Assembly (NCBI GenBank): GCA_003864495.1
Contig: ML133471.1
Coordinates: 406,001 to 470,000 of the forward strand
DNA length: 64,000 nt
Source of the DNA: Nemopilema nomurai
Lineage: Eukaryota; Cnidaria; Scyphozoa; Rhizostomeae; Rhizostomatidae
Direction: 5' to 3'
Shown here piece by piece: positions 49,796 through 60,659 of the stretch. Every line of letters starts with the position of its first letter. Within the stretch, counting starts at the first letter, position 1. A program made the translations under genes and the position numbers. The notes below the pieces were generated by a model. The model had not been told where the DNA came from. It made no database searches and worked only from the letters and a program-made list of their open reading frames with translations.

Positions 49796-50982
49796 ACAGC
49801 ATAAATGTTTGAATTATTAATTATGATTTTCATCAGATCAAAAGAAGAAAAAAGTCCAAGGATCTACACGAGGCATTGCCTTGAGCCTGGCTCATACTAC
49901 TTTTGGACAACACTGCTTACATTACGTGGTGGAAGCCACTTCTGTTCCCTATCACCTGTATAACCTAGTCACTCTGCTAAACTACAATCACTATCCTGAT
50001 ACCCTTTTCACTCACTTCAGACTAGTCATGGATCTAATCGACAACTACACTGTGTCTATCTCATCGTCATAACTCAAGTGGATCAGCCAGACCAGAACTT
50101 CTCTTTTAAAGGATTCACTAGCAGTATTTAGCAATAATGGATTGAGAGCGATGAAAGAAAATAAATAACGTAAAACAGAAGTATAGCGTGGCAAGCAGTT
50201 TTAGGTTGGGGGGGGGGGGCATCTGCTAGCAGCTCTTAGTTGCAGCCCTTCTGGCGCCCATTTTTTAAACTTTCATGACTCTTTGAAAGCTTTTTTTAAA
50301 TATTTCTCTTGAAGAAGAAAAGGGCCTCAAGGACTTCCCAAAAAGAAAAAGCACATCTGGGAGCATTCTGCAAAAAGAGCCATGACATTATAACCCCTCA
50401 AACACGGATTTTCTCAATTATCGGCATTCGCAGCAGAAATAATGAGCTACGAGGGCTTCCGCTATTTTCTGGGATTCCGCTATTTTATGGGTCTGCTATT
50501 TTCTGGGGCTCCTCACCAACGTACCTCACAAAAATGTCGCGTGATTGCTTGAGCCTCGCACAACAGCGATGTGAAACACGTGAGAAGGGTCTATTGGGAA
50601 CGAGGCTGCTTCAATAACAACTAAAACAAGCCACAGAGATGCCGGGAAAAAGATTGTTTCTTCATAAAAGATTGTTCTGTTCGGCAATTTATAAGCTCGA
50701 AATTCACAGCACTCAGTATAGTCCCCTTCACCCCATTATCATTCCTACCTGTATGATTATTTTACTTCAAAGCTTTGAATTCTATGTTTAGTTTCATAGA
50801 GTTTACTATGTACATATATCTAAGCCCCCCATTTGCAAGTATTTGTAAATTAGGTTTTCCAAACTCCAAACACAGAAAAGCACACAGTAATATAACTTTT
50901 GATGCTATACTAAATAATTTCAAAGAAAGTTAAAATAATAAATTATACATAAAACGTAAATTATGAAAAAATTATACAATAA
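49796..50982. other. Intergenic region 3' of URM1
   Basis: Contains an 11-base G run near 50209 and a three-copy degenerate repeat of about 19 bp (GCTATTTTCTGGG) at 50459-50513. No gene is seen. The URM1 3' UTR must begin here on the minus strand, but I found no clear poly(A) signal. Confidence 0.4.
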
Positions 50983-53900
50983 CTATCCCCCATGCAGTGT
51001 AGAAATAAATGTTATAGTGTCCTTTGCCTGGATTTCATAATCAAGCTCACCCTAGAAAATATGTAAAAAATAAATTGTAGAAACAACAGGGTAACTTTTT
51101 TGCTCAAAAACAAAAGGTGCCAAATGTTGCAAATTTTAGGTCTCTACAAAAGGAAAGTATTCGCAAATTTCCAAGCCCACAAGCAAACAAGTAAATGTTA
51201 TAAGGCTAGAAGTAACTATCAACCAGCTTTGGCTTATTCAATACACAAGAAAAGGTCACTAAACATCTTCTAGAAACCATTTTTTACATCACCTACAAAG
51301 AAGGCCTATAAAAATCAAGATGTCCGGTTAACGCAGCAGGGATTCGATCACAAAATAAATGAAACTTGTAGATATAGATTGAATCACAAACTGAATGCAA
51401 CTTACAGCTAGCTCCCAGTCTGCATCATTAATCAGAACAAGGATGCCAGGACGTCTAGAAATTACAAAAAGTTTGACAATGACAAAGCATCTGTTAAAAC
51501 ACCTATATATTTGAAATTTCATTATCTGCTGAAATTAAAAATTCCTGGGTCAATTCAAAATAGGAAGGCATGATATATAATGTTTAGACTAAAAATAGTT
51601 TCTTTCCAAAAATCCTTCATGGCCTTATAATTCTCAAGCCGAATATCAGTGTTTTTTTATCAGCACTTCCTGCTTATGTGGACTTATATCACTCCTTTAG
51701 TATAATCAAATGAAAATCACCAAAATCAGTTTTGTTTCTCTCCCTCCCGATGTGGGGGAGGGGGGAAATTTTAAAGTTTTTCTCAAGTACAAATGTATTA
51801 CTACAAGTTACTACTTACTAACAAACTGCAATTTTGTCTCCTCAGCAAAATAGTCATTTGACTAAATGTGATTTTTCCTTTTTTACAGTATTGAGGATTC
51901 TACATAGCCCATTTTGTCCAAATTGCATGGCAGATATTCAAGTAATAGATATATCATACATTCTTGTTGAAACACCAACCCACTACTAAGTACTATGTTT
52001 TGCACCAGATTACTAAACCACCAACCTACTATGTATTGCAGCATATTACTGAAAAATACCTCAAATTATTTTCCTTAGAGCATACTTACACACTTTCTCC
52101 TTGAATAAATAACTCTGGTCTTTCTTTAAGAAGGTTTTCTTTTATCCAAATGAGAAGCTTTCTTATGTCCCCTAATGTCAGGAAAGTCAGGAAATTTCAG
52201 AGCATAAATATCTTTATCTATGATAGCACAACATGTTACAGTTTTGAAATATGAAACAAAAAACCAAATAGGTAAATAAAACTACACATACTATTTCTTG
52301 TCTTTTTTATTAACATTTTTTGAAATTATTTTATTGGAAATGCCCCAGATGCTACTGTTTCTTATAATAACACTTGGCTTATACCATGCCTTATCAATAA
52401 TTCAAGTTGATCAAAAAACCTGCCTTTGTCATAACTTCATTCAATTTAATAGAAGCCTATGGGAAGGGTTTGCGCAAAACAACTTGTTGCTGCCTTGTTA
52501 GTCAAGTTATGGAAGAAGGGGTTATCACTCCTGAACAACTTTTATAGCAAAACGACTTAACTTAGAGACTGCTTAACAATTCTCATACATTTTCACCATT
52601 TGCAACACCAAAATACAAATAATCAAGGGCTAAACTTTGCAACTTACTTTCTGACTAAAACTACTCCATGCAAATGGCCAACTTTTAGTTTATAAGAACC
52701 TTAAAATCATTCTAGGGAAACTTGTTGCCATAGATATTTTAAAGGTAATTCTTTCCTATAAACCAAAATTTGGCATCATATTAAGCATGACTTAAAAGTT
52801 TGAGAAGTGAAGAAACATACATTGTGTAGAACAATCAGGCAAACAAACATCATGTTTCTTGACTTTGTTGAAAAGAAGTTCAGCCCCACCACTGCAAATG
52901 ATCGTAAGTATTACAAGCAAACAATGTTTATGAAATGAAATCATCTTGTACTGCAGATTATCCTGGTAGAATTTCAAATGATATATGTGTGCATCCCATT
53001 GAATGACTTTCTTTCCATAGTACTACTAATAGTGATCTGTTTCTCATGAGATGATGATCGAGATGGTCTTAGATTTAGATCTACTGTTAATCGAATTCTT
53101 GTTTCTCTCAACTTATGTAAAAAAACCCATCTCGTCATTTTGTCTTCCATCTTTCAAATTATTTTCTGGATGTACTGTCATTCATACTTTTTGCCCTCTT
53201 AAAAATTCGCGCGGAAAATTGGATGGTAACCGCAACGCAGTGAATCTTTTCGGGCTTTTTATTTCAGGGGCAAATAGCAAGGAAAATTGGGCAAGAAATG
53301 ACAAAAACATTCTCGGAGAAACAAATAATTAACAGAACCAATTTAACATTTACATAAAAATATTTGGTTAAAGCCTCTCGTGTTTCATGTTTCATGAGGC
53401 ACAGTTAAATTTTCTCAGCTTTCTTTGTAATTTCTGCGGCAATTTTCTAATATTGGGGCCCATGATCACGCCCCTCTCTCCTCTGCTTAAACTGGACCAC
53501 ATGTGCCATCTCACGAATGAGAGTACCTAGCGGCTTTTGTTAATATACAGCAGCATATTCTTCTTTTCGCATCGCAAAAACGTGACCATCTGCTTCTGGT
53601 AGCCTGAAATGAGGAATAATTTTCCTAATAATGTTATACATTTTATTTCCCTTATAGTGTTGCTAGCACCGAAATCCTGCAGTTCTTTCAATTCTTTTTG
53701 GGCTTTCGTCTTTGTTAGATCATAATTCTTTCCTCTATCGACGCAGTTTTTGCAATACCAAACACTGATCTGAACATGTGGTTAACAGGGTTCAGCTGAT
53801 TCAAGAACCTTGCTTCATGTCCTAGTGTAGAGTAAAGCTGCTCCTCTAGTTGTGTGTTAATGGCACTTTAAAGCTCTTCAACTAAATTTACCCTCCGTAA

Positions 53901-56900
53901 TACCTCTTTCTCACCTCTACAATTTCCTTCATGGAACCTATCGAGGAGACACAAATGTACTTCGCTGTTCGTTGCTGGATGAGATGCTTTATTTGAACAA
54001 CTACTTTCATCGACATATTCCCGAAGAAATGGCATGTGCGTGGGCTCTCGCTTCGTAAAATGAACTTCAGAGCGTAAACAACACCATGCTCACAAGTAGC
54101 TGAAAGCCATCCGCCACTGTGACCCCAGACTTTGGAAAACACCTTTGAAAGGTTCTAACAGTCCTTGCCGACGTTTGCCTTTATTTGTGGTGTAATATCA
54201 AGCTTCGTTCCCTTTGGTTTGAGTCCAATACCCTTGCGTTTGCAACTCATGCAAAGTTGATTGGTGAAGCATCTCGAATAGCCTTTCTTTAGTCATGTCC
54301 CTGCACTCTTCCTCGAGCTCTCCGCTGCTTTTTTTTACCTTCCTATGTTCCGTATTGAACAGCCCTGTTCCACGGCGAACATTTTGACCAATGAAAGGAG
54401 CCCAGAAGAACAACTTTGGCTCTATTTCAAATTGCCTGACTGTTCTTTCCGGAAACCCCCGCATTATCATGGCACTTTCCACGGAATCCCATAGTGTGTC
54501 GGCATCGACTTGATCGGACAAATCTTCGTTGTATGATCAGGTAGATGAAGATTGGAAGCTGGGCATTTGAGGCATTTTTGATTTATATCCATTATAAGAA
54601 TGTCCGGATAGTATCCACAGATAACGCAATTGAAGTCATATTTGCTATCTGTTAGCGCATCAAATTGTATACATGCATTCATAAGTTTTTGTAGTTTATT
54701 GATTTCCCAATATGCTGCGACAAATGGCTTCTAATAAACAGGCATAGTTCTGTCGACACAAACAGGGAATCGTTAAAATTGTGAACGAACTTATCATGTT
54801 CTTGGTATCTGTAGAACATAGAATAGTTTGGACATTGGACAGTCCAATGATGACCCCTGTTTTCGTCTGTGATAGAATCGGATCTATCAGATCATGCCCG
54901 CATAAGCTACATGTGGTTTCAGGTAGTATGTATTTTTCAAATATTAACGGCTTCGAAGTTGGGGAAATATTTGATGGTATCTGCTTCTCATTTTTCAGAT
55001 AATTGCACATTGCTATTAATTTATTTTCGTCGGTAGGAGGATAGACAATTGTTGAAGGTTTGCTTGAATTCTCTCGTTTTGGTTCGAGATTATCGTTCAT
55101 ATCGATGACATCTGATTCCTGGTTTTCATCTTGCAGATCTAGAAATTTTCGATGAAATCATACTGGCGTAGATACCATTTACAGATACTTTTGTGCTTGC
55201 AAGACCTATTCCGACGACAACATTGGCAGTCGATGGTTCCTTCTTGCATGTCTACAGAAACAGCTACTCTCTCAAACTTGCCATAAAAATGCTTTTCTTC
55301 GTCAAAAACAGAAAAATGGTAGAAACGATCGCATCTGCATTTGATGCCTTCCCTGCCATTCCCTGCATATCCCGACGCTCTCATCTTTAAGCAACTTGCA
55401 TTGGCTGTCTTTCGAAATGTCTATCAGGAATTTTTCTTCCAGAATGCAAGGGTCTGGAAAGCATGGTGAGTTTCCTACTTCGGTCAAATGACAGCATTCA
55501 GCTGTCTTTAAGCCACTTCTCCATGCTACATTCATAGCGATTGTGCATGCGTCATTTTCGCGCCTTACGCTTGTTTCCTTGCATAGTACCTTTCTTATAT
55601 AAAGAGGGTACCCTATGCCACCAGATAGATTCTTTCTTGCCATGTTTATTCCTCTCTTCGAGTCTACGCGTTTACTAGACTGCATTGTGCTTTTAGCGTG
55701 AATGTCCCGCATGTGCCTAGTCAAACTTTTTGAGTGCATGATTTTGCTGCAAAATGGTTCATCGAACGTCATTTCCATGGCCATTACGTGTAATTCTTTT
55801 ATCTCTTTCGAATCTGTTACCTTGTTGCTCCTTTCCTGGATTGTTGTGCCAGGCCTTATCTTTCCCAATTTTACTACCATTAAAATTTGCAGATTTCTGT
55901 TGCCGATGTTTGGCCAGGTGATTCATGAAGTCAGACGGTTGAATACACTTTTGTCACATTCTGGGCAATGATAATGTGCTCTCGTGCAATTGTGCGATTG
56001 TATATTTTAACGAATTTGCTCCAACTTGTCTACTATGATTTGCCTCTGCGATGTGTCGACGCTCGTGATAACCTTTATAATCCGTTTTTATTAATTTTTC
56101 ATTTTCAAGATGGAACGTATTCAGTCAAGCAAAGCAAGTCCTATTGAAAGGAAAGAATAGAAATTAGCAGTGTGAGGTAGAAGGGACTTTTTTCATCTTT
56201 GGTCGTGAAAAATGATCGTGAAAAGTAAAAGAAAATTGGACTCCCGCGCAAAATTCACTCAGACAAATATTCTCTCTTAAGACAAATCTTGTCACAATCT
56301 TAAAACTTTCACGGTTAAGGGGACAGACCGTGAATAATTAGTTAACATGTAGGGTGTCAAACTTGAATATAGTGTTTCAAAACAGAGCCTTCTTGGAAAT
56401 ATTTTTAGGTCTTTATTCGCAAAATATGTACATTGGGGTTCATCATCCACATTGAAATTCCACTCAATCGATCTGAATGATGTTGTAAATCTTGGTTTCC
56501 AAGAATGACACCAAGAATAAACACAGATATAGTTTTTTTCAAACATATATAATTGAATAACTTCCACAAGCCTTTTACAAGAGCTAACTCCTCCTCTAAA
56601 AATTTAAAGTAAGAAATATATTTTTTGGTAGTTCCTTGTACAGATAATAGGTAGGAAAACATGTTAAAATATCAATAGAGAGAGATGTGAGATGTGTTTA
56701 GGTTAAGTTGAGTCACATAAGATGAGGCATGTTAAAATAATACCAGAATAGAGGTTGTGGGGTGCTTATGCGAGAGTGCTTCCTGCAAGTGTAACAGTGC
56801 CTAGTAATTAGTACGCAAGCAGGGTTACTTGTCAGAAAATGTGCACAAACAAGTATGAATAAGGAAATGAATGGCACAGAATGAAATTTATAGTAATTAG

Positions 56901-59900
56901 AATGTTTGTGTTATGTTTGTTCATTAAAGCCTGTTTTTGTTATTTGCCCTAAAACGAGAAGTCTGAATATGTAAGATTCACTGCAGCGCGGTTATTACCC
57001 AATTACCCAATAATCAATTTGGGTTTTGCCACTGATTACAATTGCTGCTGAAGGGCATAATGATGTGTCAAAAATTATATGATGTTTAGCAAAAATTTTG
57101 TTGAGATTTAAATTTCATTAATTTTTTAAATTGATAAATGCTCAATTCACAGAGAATTTTGTTTTGATTTCACTCACAGGCCTACTTGTCACAACGTAAA
57201 GGTTGGCCAGTAACATATCAGTTTGGTACCATGGTGGTCCAGTATGGACCATGGCAGCCGCACTCCCGAGAAATTTTTGTGAAATTACGAGTGCACTCTT
57301 GCATACCAAAATTTGGGTGTGGTTTTGGGTGTGGCTCAATCATTTTGCCAGCTTTCTGAATTTGTTCCCAACTTGGATTGGAAAGGTGCATCAATTTTAA
57401 ATTGAGTGCAATCAGATCAGGGCTGCCAAAAAGTTTCAGACCCCGTTTACACTGTCCTGTTTAAAAATGGAACTGTGACGGTACAAAATTTGCTTTCAAA
57501 GCATGGTCAAAAACCAGTCTGCAGAGTATGGCATGTTCACACTGGAGATTTTTTTGTACAAAACCTATTGCACACCGGGCATTTTTGGGTGTGGCAACTA
57601 AGATGGGCATGGCTGGGTGTGGTTCCATAGAAAATTTCAGCTGATACAAACAAGTACAGTTGTGTATGAATAATTTGAGATATCACGAATCTAACTTGAC
57701 AAATATACAAATAAAAACTTGTGCTATCTTCAACAGTATACTTCAAAATGTATTTAAAGTATCCTTGAAAAATAGTAGGTCTATGATTTATATACTCACT
57801 CATTTTATAGTGCTAGATCTGGGGCTGGTGAGGTTGGCAGCTACTTAAATCACAAGACTTGCTACCAAAGGTTTTAAGTGACAGTCCGAGAGCCAACGCT
57901 GTCGGCACGTATGTGCGAATGTCCTTATTTGTTATTGGAATAAAATATATTTGAAATTTACCTACTTAACCAAAAATTGGCTGGAGACAAATTTTACAAA
58001 ATTTACAAATTTTAGCCACAACAGGGGAAAATAGCTTGTGCAAACCAGCACACCAGACATTTTTGGTAGTGCACACCGGCACACCAGGCTTCTTGCTCGT
58101 GCAAACCGGAGATCTTGTCGAAAAGTGCCATACTCTGCAGACCTGGTCAAAACTGTGCACAGCTGTTACGGGGTGGAAGTCGATTCTTGCTAGGCCGTTT
58201 TTCTTACCTCGCTGCAATCAAATGTCGATTGCATGAAAACTATACAAGCCATCAGAAATGTAAGGACATTTTCATAATCCTCATAAAATTTTGAACATAC
58301 CTGTTGATTTATATTTGTCAGTAATTAATATTTGATCTAGAAAAATGCAATGTTAACGGAATTGTGTGACGTTCCGAGCGGCGCGACAACAGAATTCGGC
58401 ACAAAATCGCGGGCTGCATTCGAGCATTCGTACAGAGTTCCCCTTGTTAACATAACTAAAACGTGTCTTCTAAGTCTGAACGGGAAATATTAGAACCAGA
58501 AAATCTCTCTTTATTAAAATTTGAGTTCTTTTTCTCTTTAAAGAATCAAATCTTCAACAAAGAAATATTTTGAAACAAATTCACTTTTTATGAGAAATTT
58601 TTTTGTTTATTAATATTGATTACGGAAACGATATTTGACTCCTCGTACATTTAACAAAGTATCATATCAACTTAAAAAAGCAAACTAAGTTTTTTCGCCC
58701 TTTGGTTGGCTGTATTGTTTTTTGTTTTTGCTTTTCTTATAAGTTACTCAATAAGAACTCAATCAAGACTTTCCAGAATTACAATGGGGAAAGTGTTATC
58801 ATTTATCCTTACTACAACAATTATTAAATTTCTTCTTAAAAGCAACCCAAAGCTTTCCTCTTATAAAGAGATTTGGGACAAGTTGATCTGCAAAAGAGAT
58901 CAGACACTTTAAGGTAGGGTCACACACATACTAAAGTTGCATATTGCTATTGTTGTTTGATTGTGAGAATGTGACTATATGTTGAAAACTTAACCAAATA
59001 ACTAAGTACAAAGCTCCAATAAACCTGCTATCTCAATGTCTGTTCAGGGCCTACTCTTTAGAAACCAAAAAGATATATGGAAAAGAATATCAAAGGAAAA
59101 GACTTTGCAAATTTCTTCATGAAAACTGGCTAATCAATTACAATGTCATAAAAATACTTATAGTTCTTAGTACTAGTTTACATTGGCTACCAACAGATAT
59201 ATTTCCATGATATGCCAGCCAAATAACTCTCATATAATCTTCCTCAGTTAGGTTATGTGTTTCATTCTCTTTCAGCAAGTCAACCAAGTCTTCACTCTCA
59301 ATGTCCCTACAAACTAAACAAACTTGTCTCTCAAAAAACTGTACCACCTAAAGGCTAGTACTTTGAAAGGTTTTAAAACATAAATACACAATATGGACCC
59401 ATAAGTCACAATCATAAAATTGAATCCAGCTTACACTGGTGTTTTCTTCAGTTATGCAACATGCCAAAGAACTATACTTATCAACAGAACATAGCTTAGA
59501 TGGGGTTTCTTTGACAGTATAACTATTCTTAGGTTACTGAGTATAAACATTATTTAAAACAACTGTTTAGTTGTAAAATAAGCCTTTTTGTTATTTTCTC
59601 TAAATTTTTACTTTATTTATTTTGGAAAGATGTTAAAAGCAATCATTTTAATGCCTTGCAAGGAAAGTTTGGGACCCTTCTCCATATGGCCATTCACTTT
59701 TCAAAACCTTCGAGAACACCCTCTGCGCAGGAGACCGCGGAGCGATCAGCTGAGAGCCAGGAAATTAGACATCACTGATGGTGACAAAAATGAACGGCGC
59801 TTCTCTCGTGCGAGTTTTATGTTAGAAAAAACATCACAAACAAATACTTAGATAAATTGTACTTACCCTGATCGTCGGCCAAAGAAGAAGAACTGGCGAT

Positions 59901-60554
59901 TGCACTGTGCGGCCATGTGACAAACTTTTGAAAAGCACGGTTCAGTTACTTAGCAACGATTCGCCATTTTTGGCCAGCGGTTTTCGTATAGCCTCAATAT
60001 CACACTAATTCATGCAAAAGGAATGGTATAATTATCTATTTTCGTTCAGGAGCGCCGAAGGAAAATGTAACTCCCAGTCATGGCCTAAATTCCCGATTTT
60101 CTCGAAAATTTGGAAAAGTGACGCGACAGTTTTTTATTTTTCGAAGTTGCAAAAGCACCTAATTTGGAAGAATTTTACGCAGATAAGTAGATCAAAGATC
60201 GCTCTATTTTATTCTACCAAAATATGCAGCGTTTGCTGTGTAACTTTTTCCTGAAACGACTTTCAAAATACGCAAAATTTCGAAAATACCATTTTGCGGT
60301 CTGTTGTCGCGCTGATTTCGGAAGAATCCACTTCCACGAAAACAGTACTGCGTAACAGCTGTGTGTGCTGGATAGCAGAGCAAAATCCTCTCGGTTCCAC
60401 AGTGCTAGTGAAAAGTTAGCATTGAATACGATAAACTATTTCACTGCATTTCCACTTAAGAACTGCTAAAAGGAAACAATGTAGCTAATATTAGGGGAAA
60501 AAACAAAAAATACCTGAACTCTAGACAAATATTGATTCCGTTGCTGGCCGCCAT
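50983..60554 (-). CDS. URM1: Ubiquitin-related modifier 1
   Basis: URM1 is the ubiquitin-like sulfur carrier. Its C-terminal Gly is activated to a thiocarboxylate for 2-thiolation of wobble uridine in tRNAs, and it can also be conjugated to proteins. Five minus-strand exons: 60554-60514, 52891-52821, 52171-52090, 51454-51406 and 51051-50983; all phases agree and all introns are GT-AG. The product is 103 residues (human URM1: 101). Landmarks are [68 protein letters not shown] and [17 protein letters not shown], ending in TLHGG and stop. The required terminal diglycine is present. Intron 1 is 7.6 kb and contains transposon remains. The start codon is 105 bp from that of RPL35 on the other strand. 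Confidence 0.96.
53690..55990 (-). pseudogene. Decayed transposase-like gene (KDZ/HMGXB3-like)
   Basis: Successive minus-strand frames form one broken gene inside URM1 intron 1. In order they show: a C2H2-like start (CPECDKSVF, then HLAKH after a frameshift) and a second finger remnant ([10 protein letters not shown]); a Cys-rich CxC/SWIM-like patch ([18 protein letters not shown]); a CSLCGHDL region; [20 protein letters not shown]; and [20 protein letters not shown]. Last comes [20 protein letters not shown]. This order resembles large cnidarian and fish transposon proteins often labelled KDZ-like or HMGXB3-like; that label is from memory and only moderately sure. At least five frame changes make it a pseudogene. 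Termini and target duplication were not found. Confidence 0.5.
56000..57470. other. URM1 intron 1, repeat-rich, no gene seen
   Basis: AT-rich with short inverted motifs, such as CCATGG flanking GGTCC/GGACC at about 57228-57253. It lies within URM1 intron 1, and no exon could be supported. Confidence 0.4.
57518..58141. repeat. Inverted repeat pair in URM1 intron 1
   Basis: TCTGCAGAGTATGGCA at 57518-57533 has a perfect 16-bp inverted partner at 58126-58141. Weaker similarity extends around it, including GCACACC-rich and CATTTTTGG motifs. It may be the arms of a foldback or DNA element of about 0.6-0.8 kb. The exact ends are not visible. Confidence 0.55.
59307..59916 (-). CDS. Possible nested gene start within URM1 intron 1
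   Basis: Minus-strand ATG at 59916 begins [17 protein letters not shown] in an exon 59916-59867 that ends TCAGG|GTAAGT, a strong phase-2 donor. A second open stretch follows acceptor TTTGTAG at 59307 with the matching phase and reads [18 protein letters not shown], then [19 protein letters not shown]. The join is in frame. The donor of the second exon is unclear (GTTG|GTAGCC or AA|GTATTT), and an uninterrupted frame runs to a stop near 59138. I do not recognise the protein. It could be an independent gene nested in the intron, or exon 1 could be an alternative first exon of URM1, whose exon 2 takes the same phase. Confidence 0.4.
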
Positions 60555-60659
60555 TTTACTTCTATAATGTGCCCATGGTTGTTGTTGTCGTCAACATGCG
60601 GGCCTCGTTACCAGGCCTCTTATCCATGGTTGTCCTCTTGATACATCTCGGCAGTAAAA
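60555..60659. promoter_or_regulatory. Divergent URM1-RPL35 promoter region
   Basis: Only 105 bp separate the URM1 start codon (minus) from the RPL35 start codon (plus), so transcription of both must begin within or very near this interval. It contains two copies of CCATGGTTGT (about 60570 and 60624). A pyrimidine run CCTCTT at 60634-60639 could be the 5' TOP-type start of the RPL35 mRNA. There is no TATA box. Confidence 0.7.
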
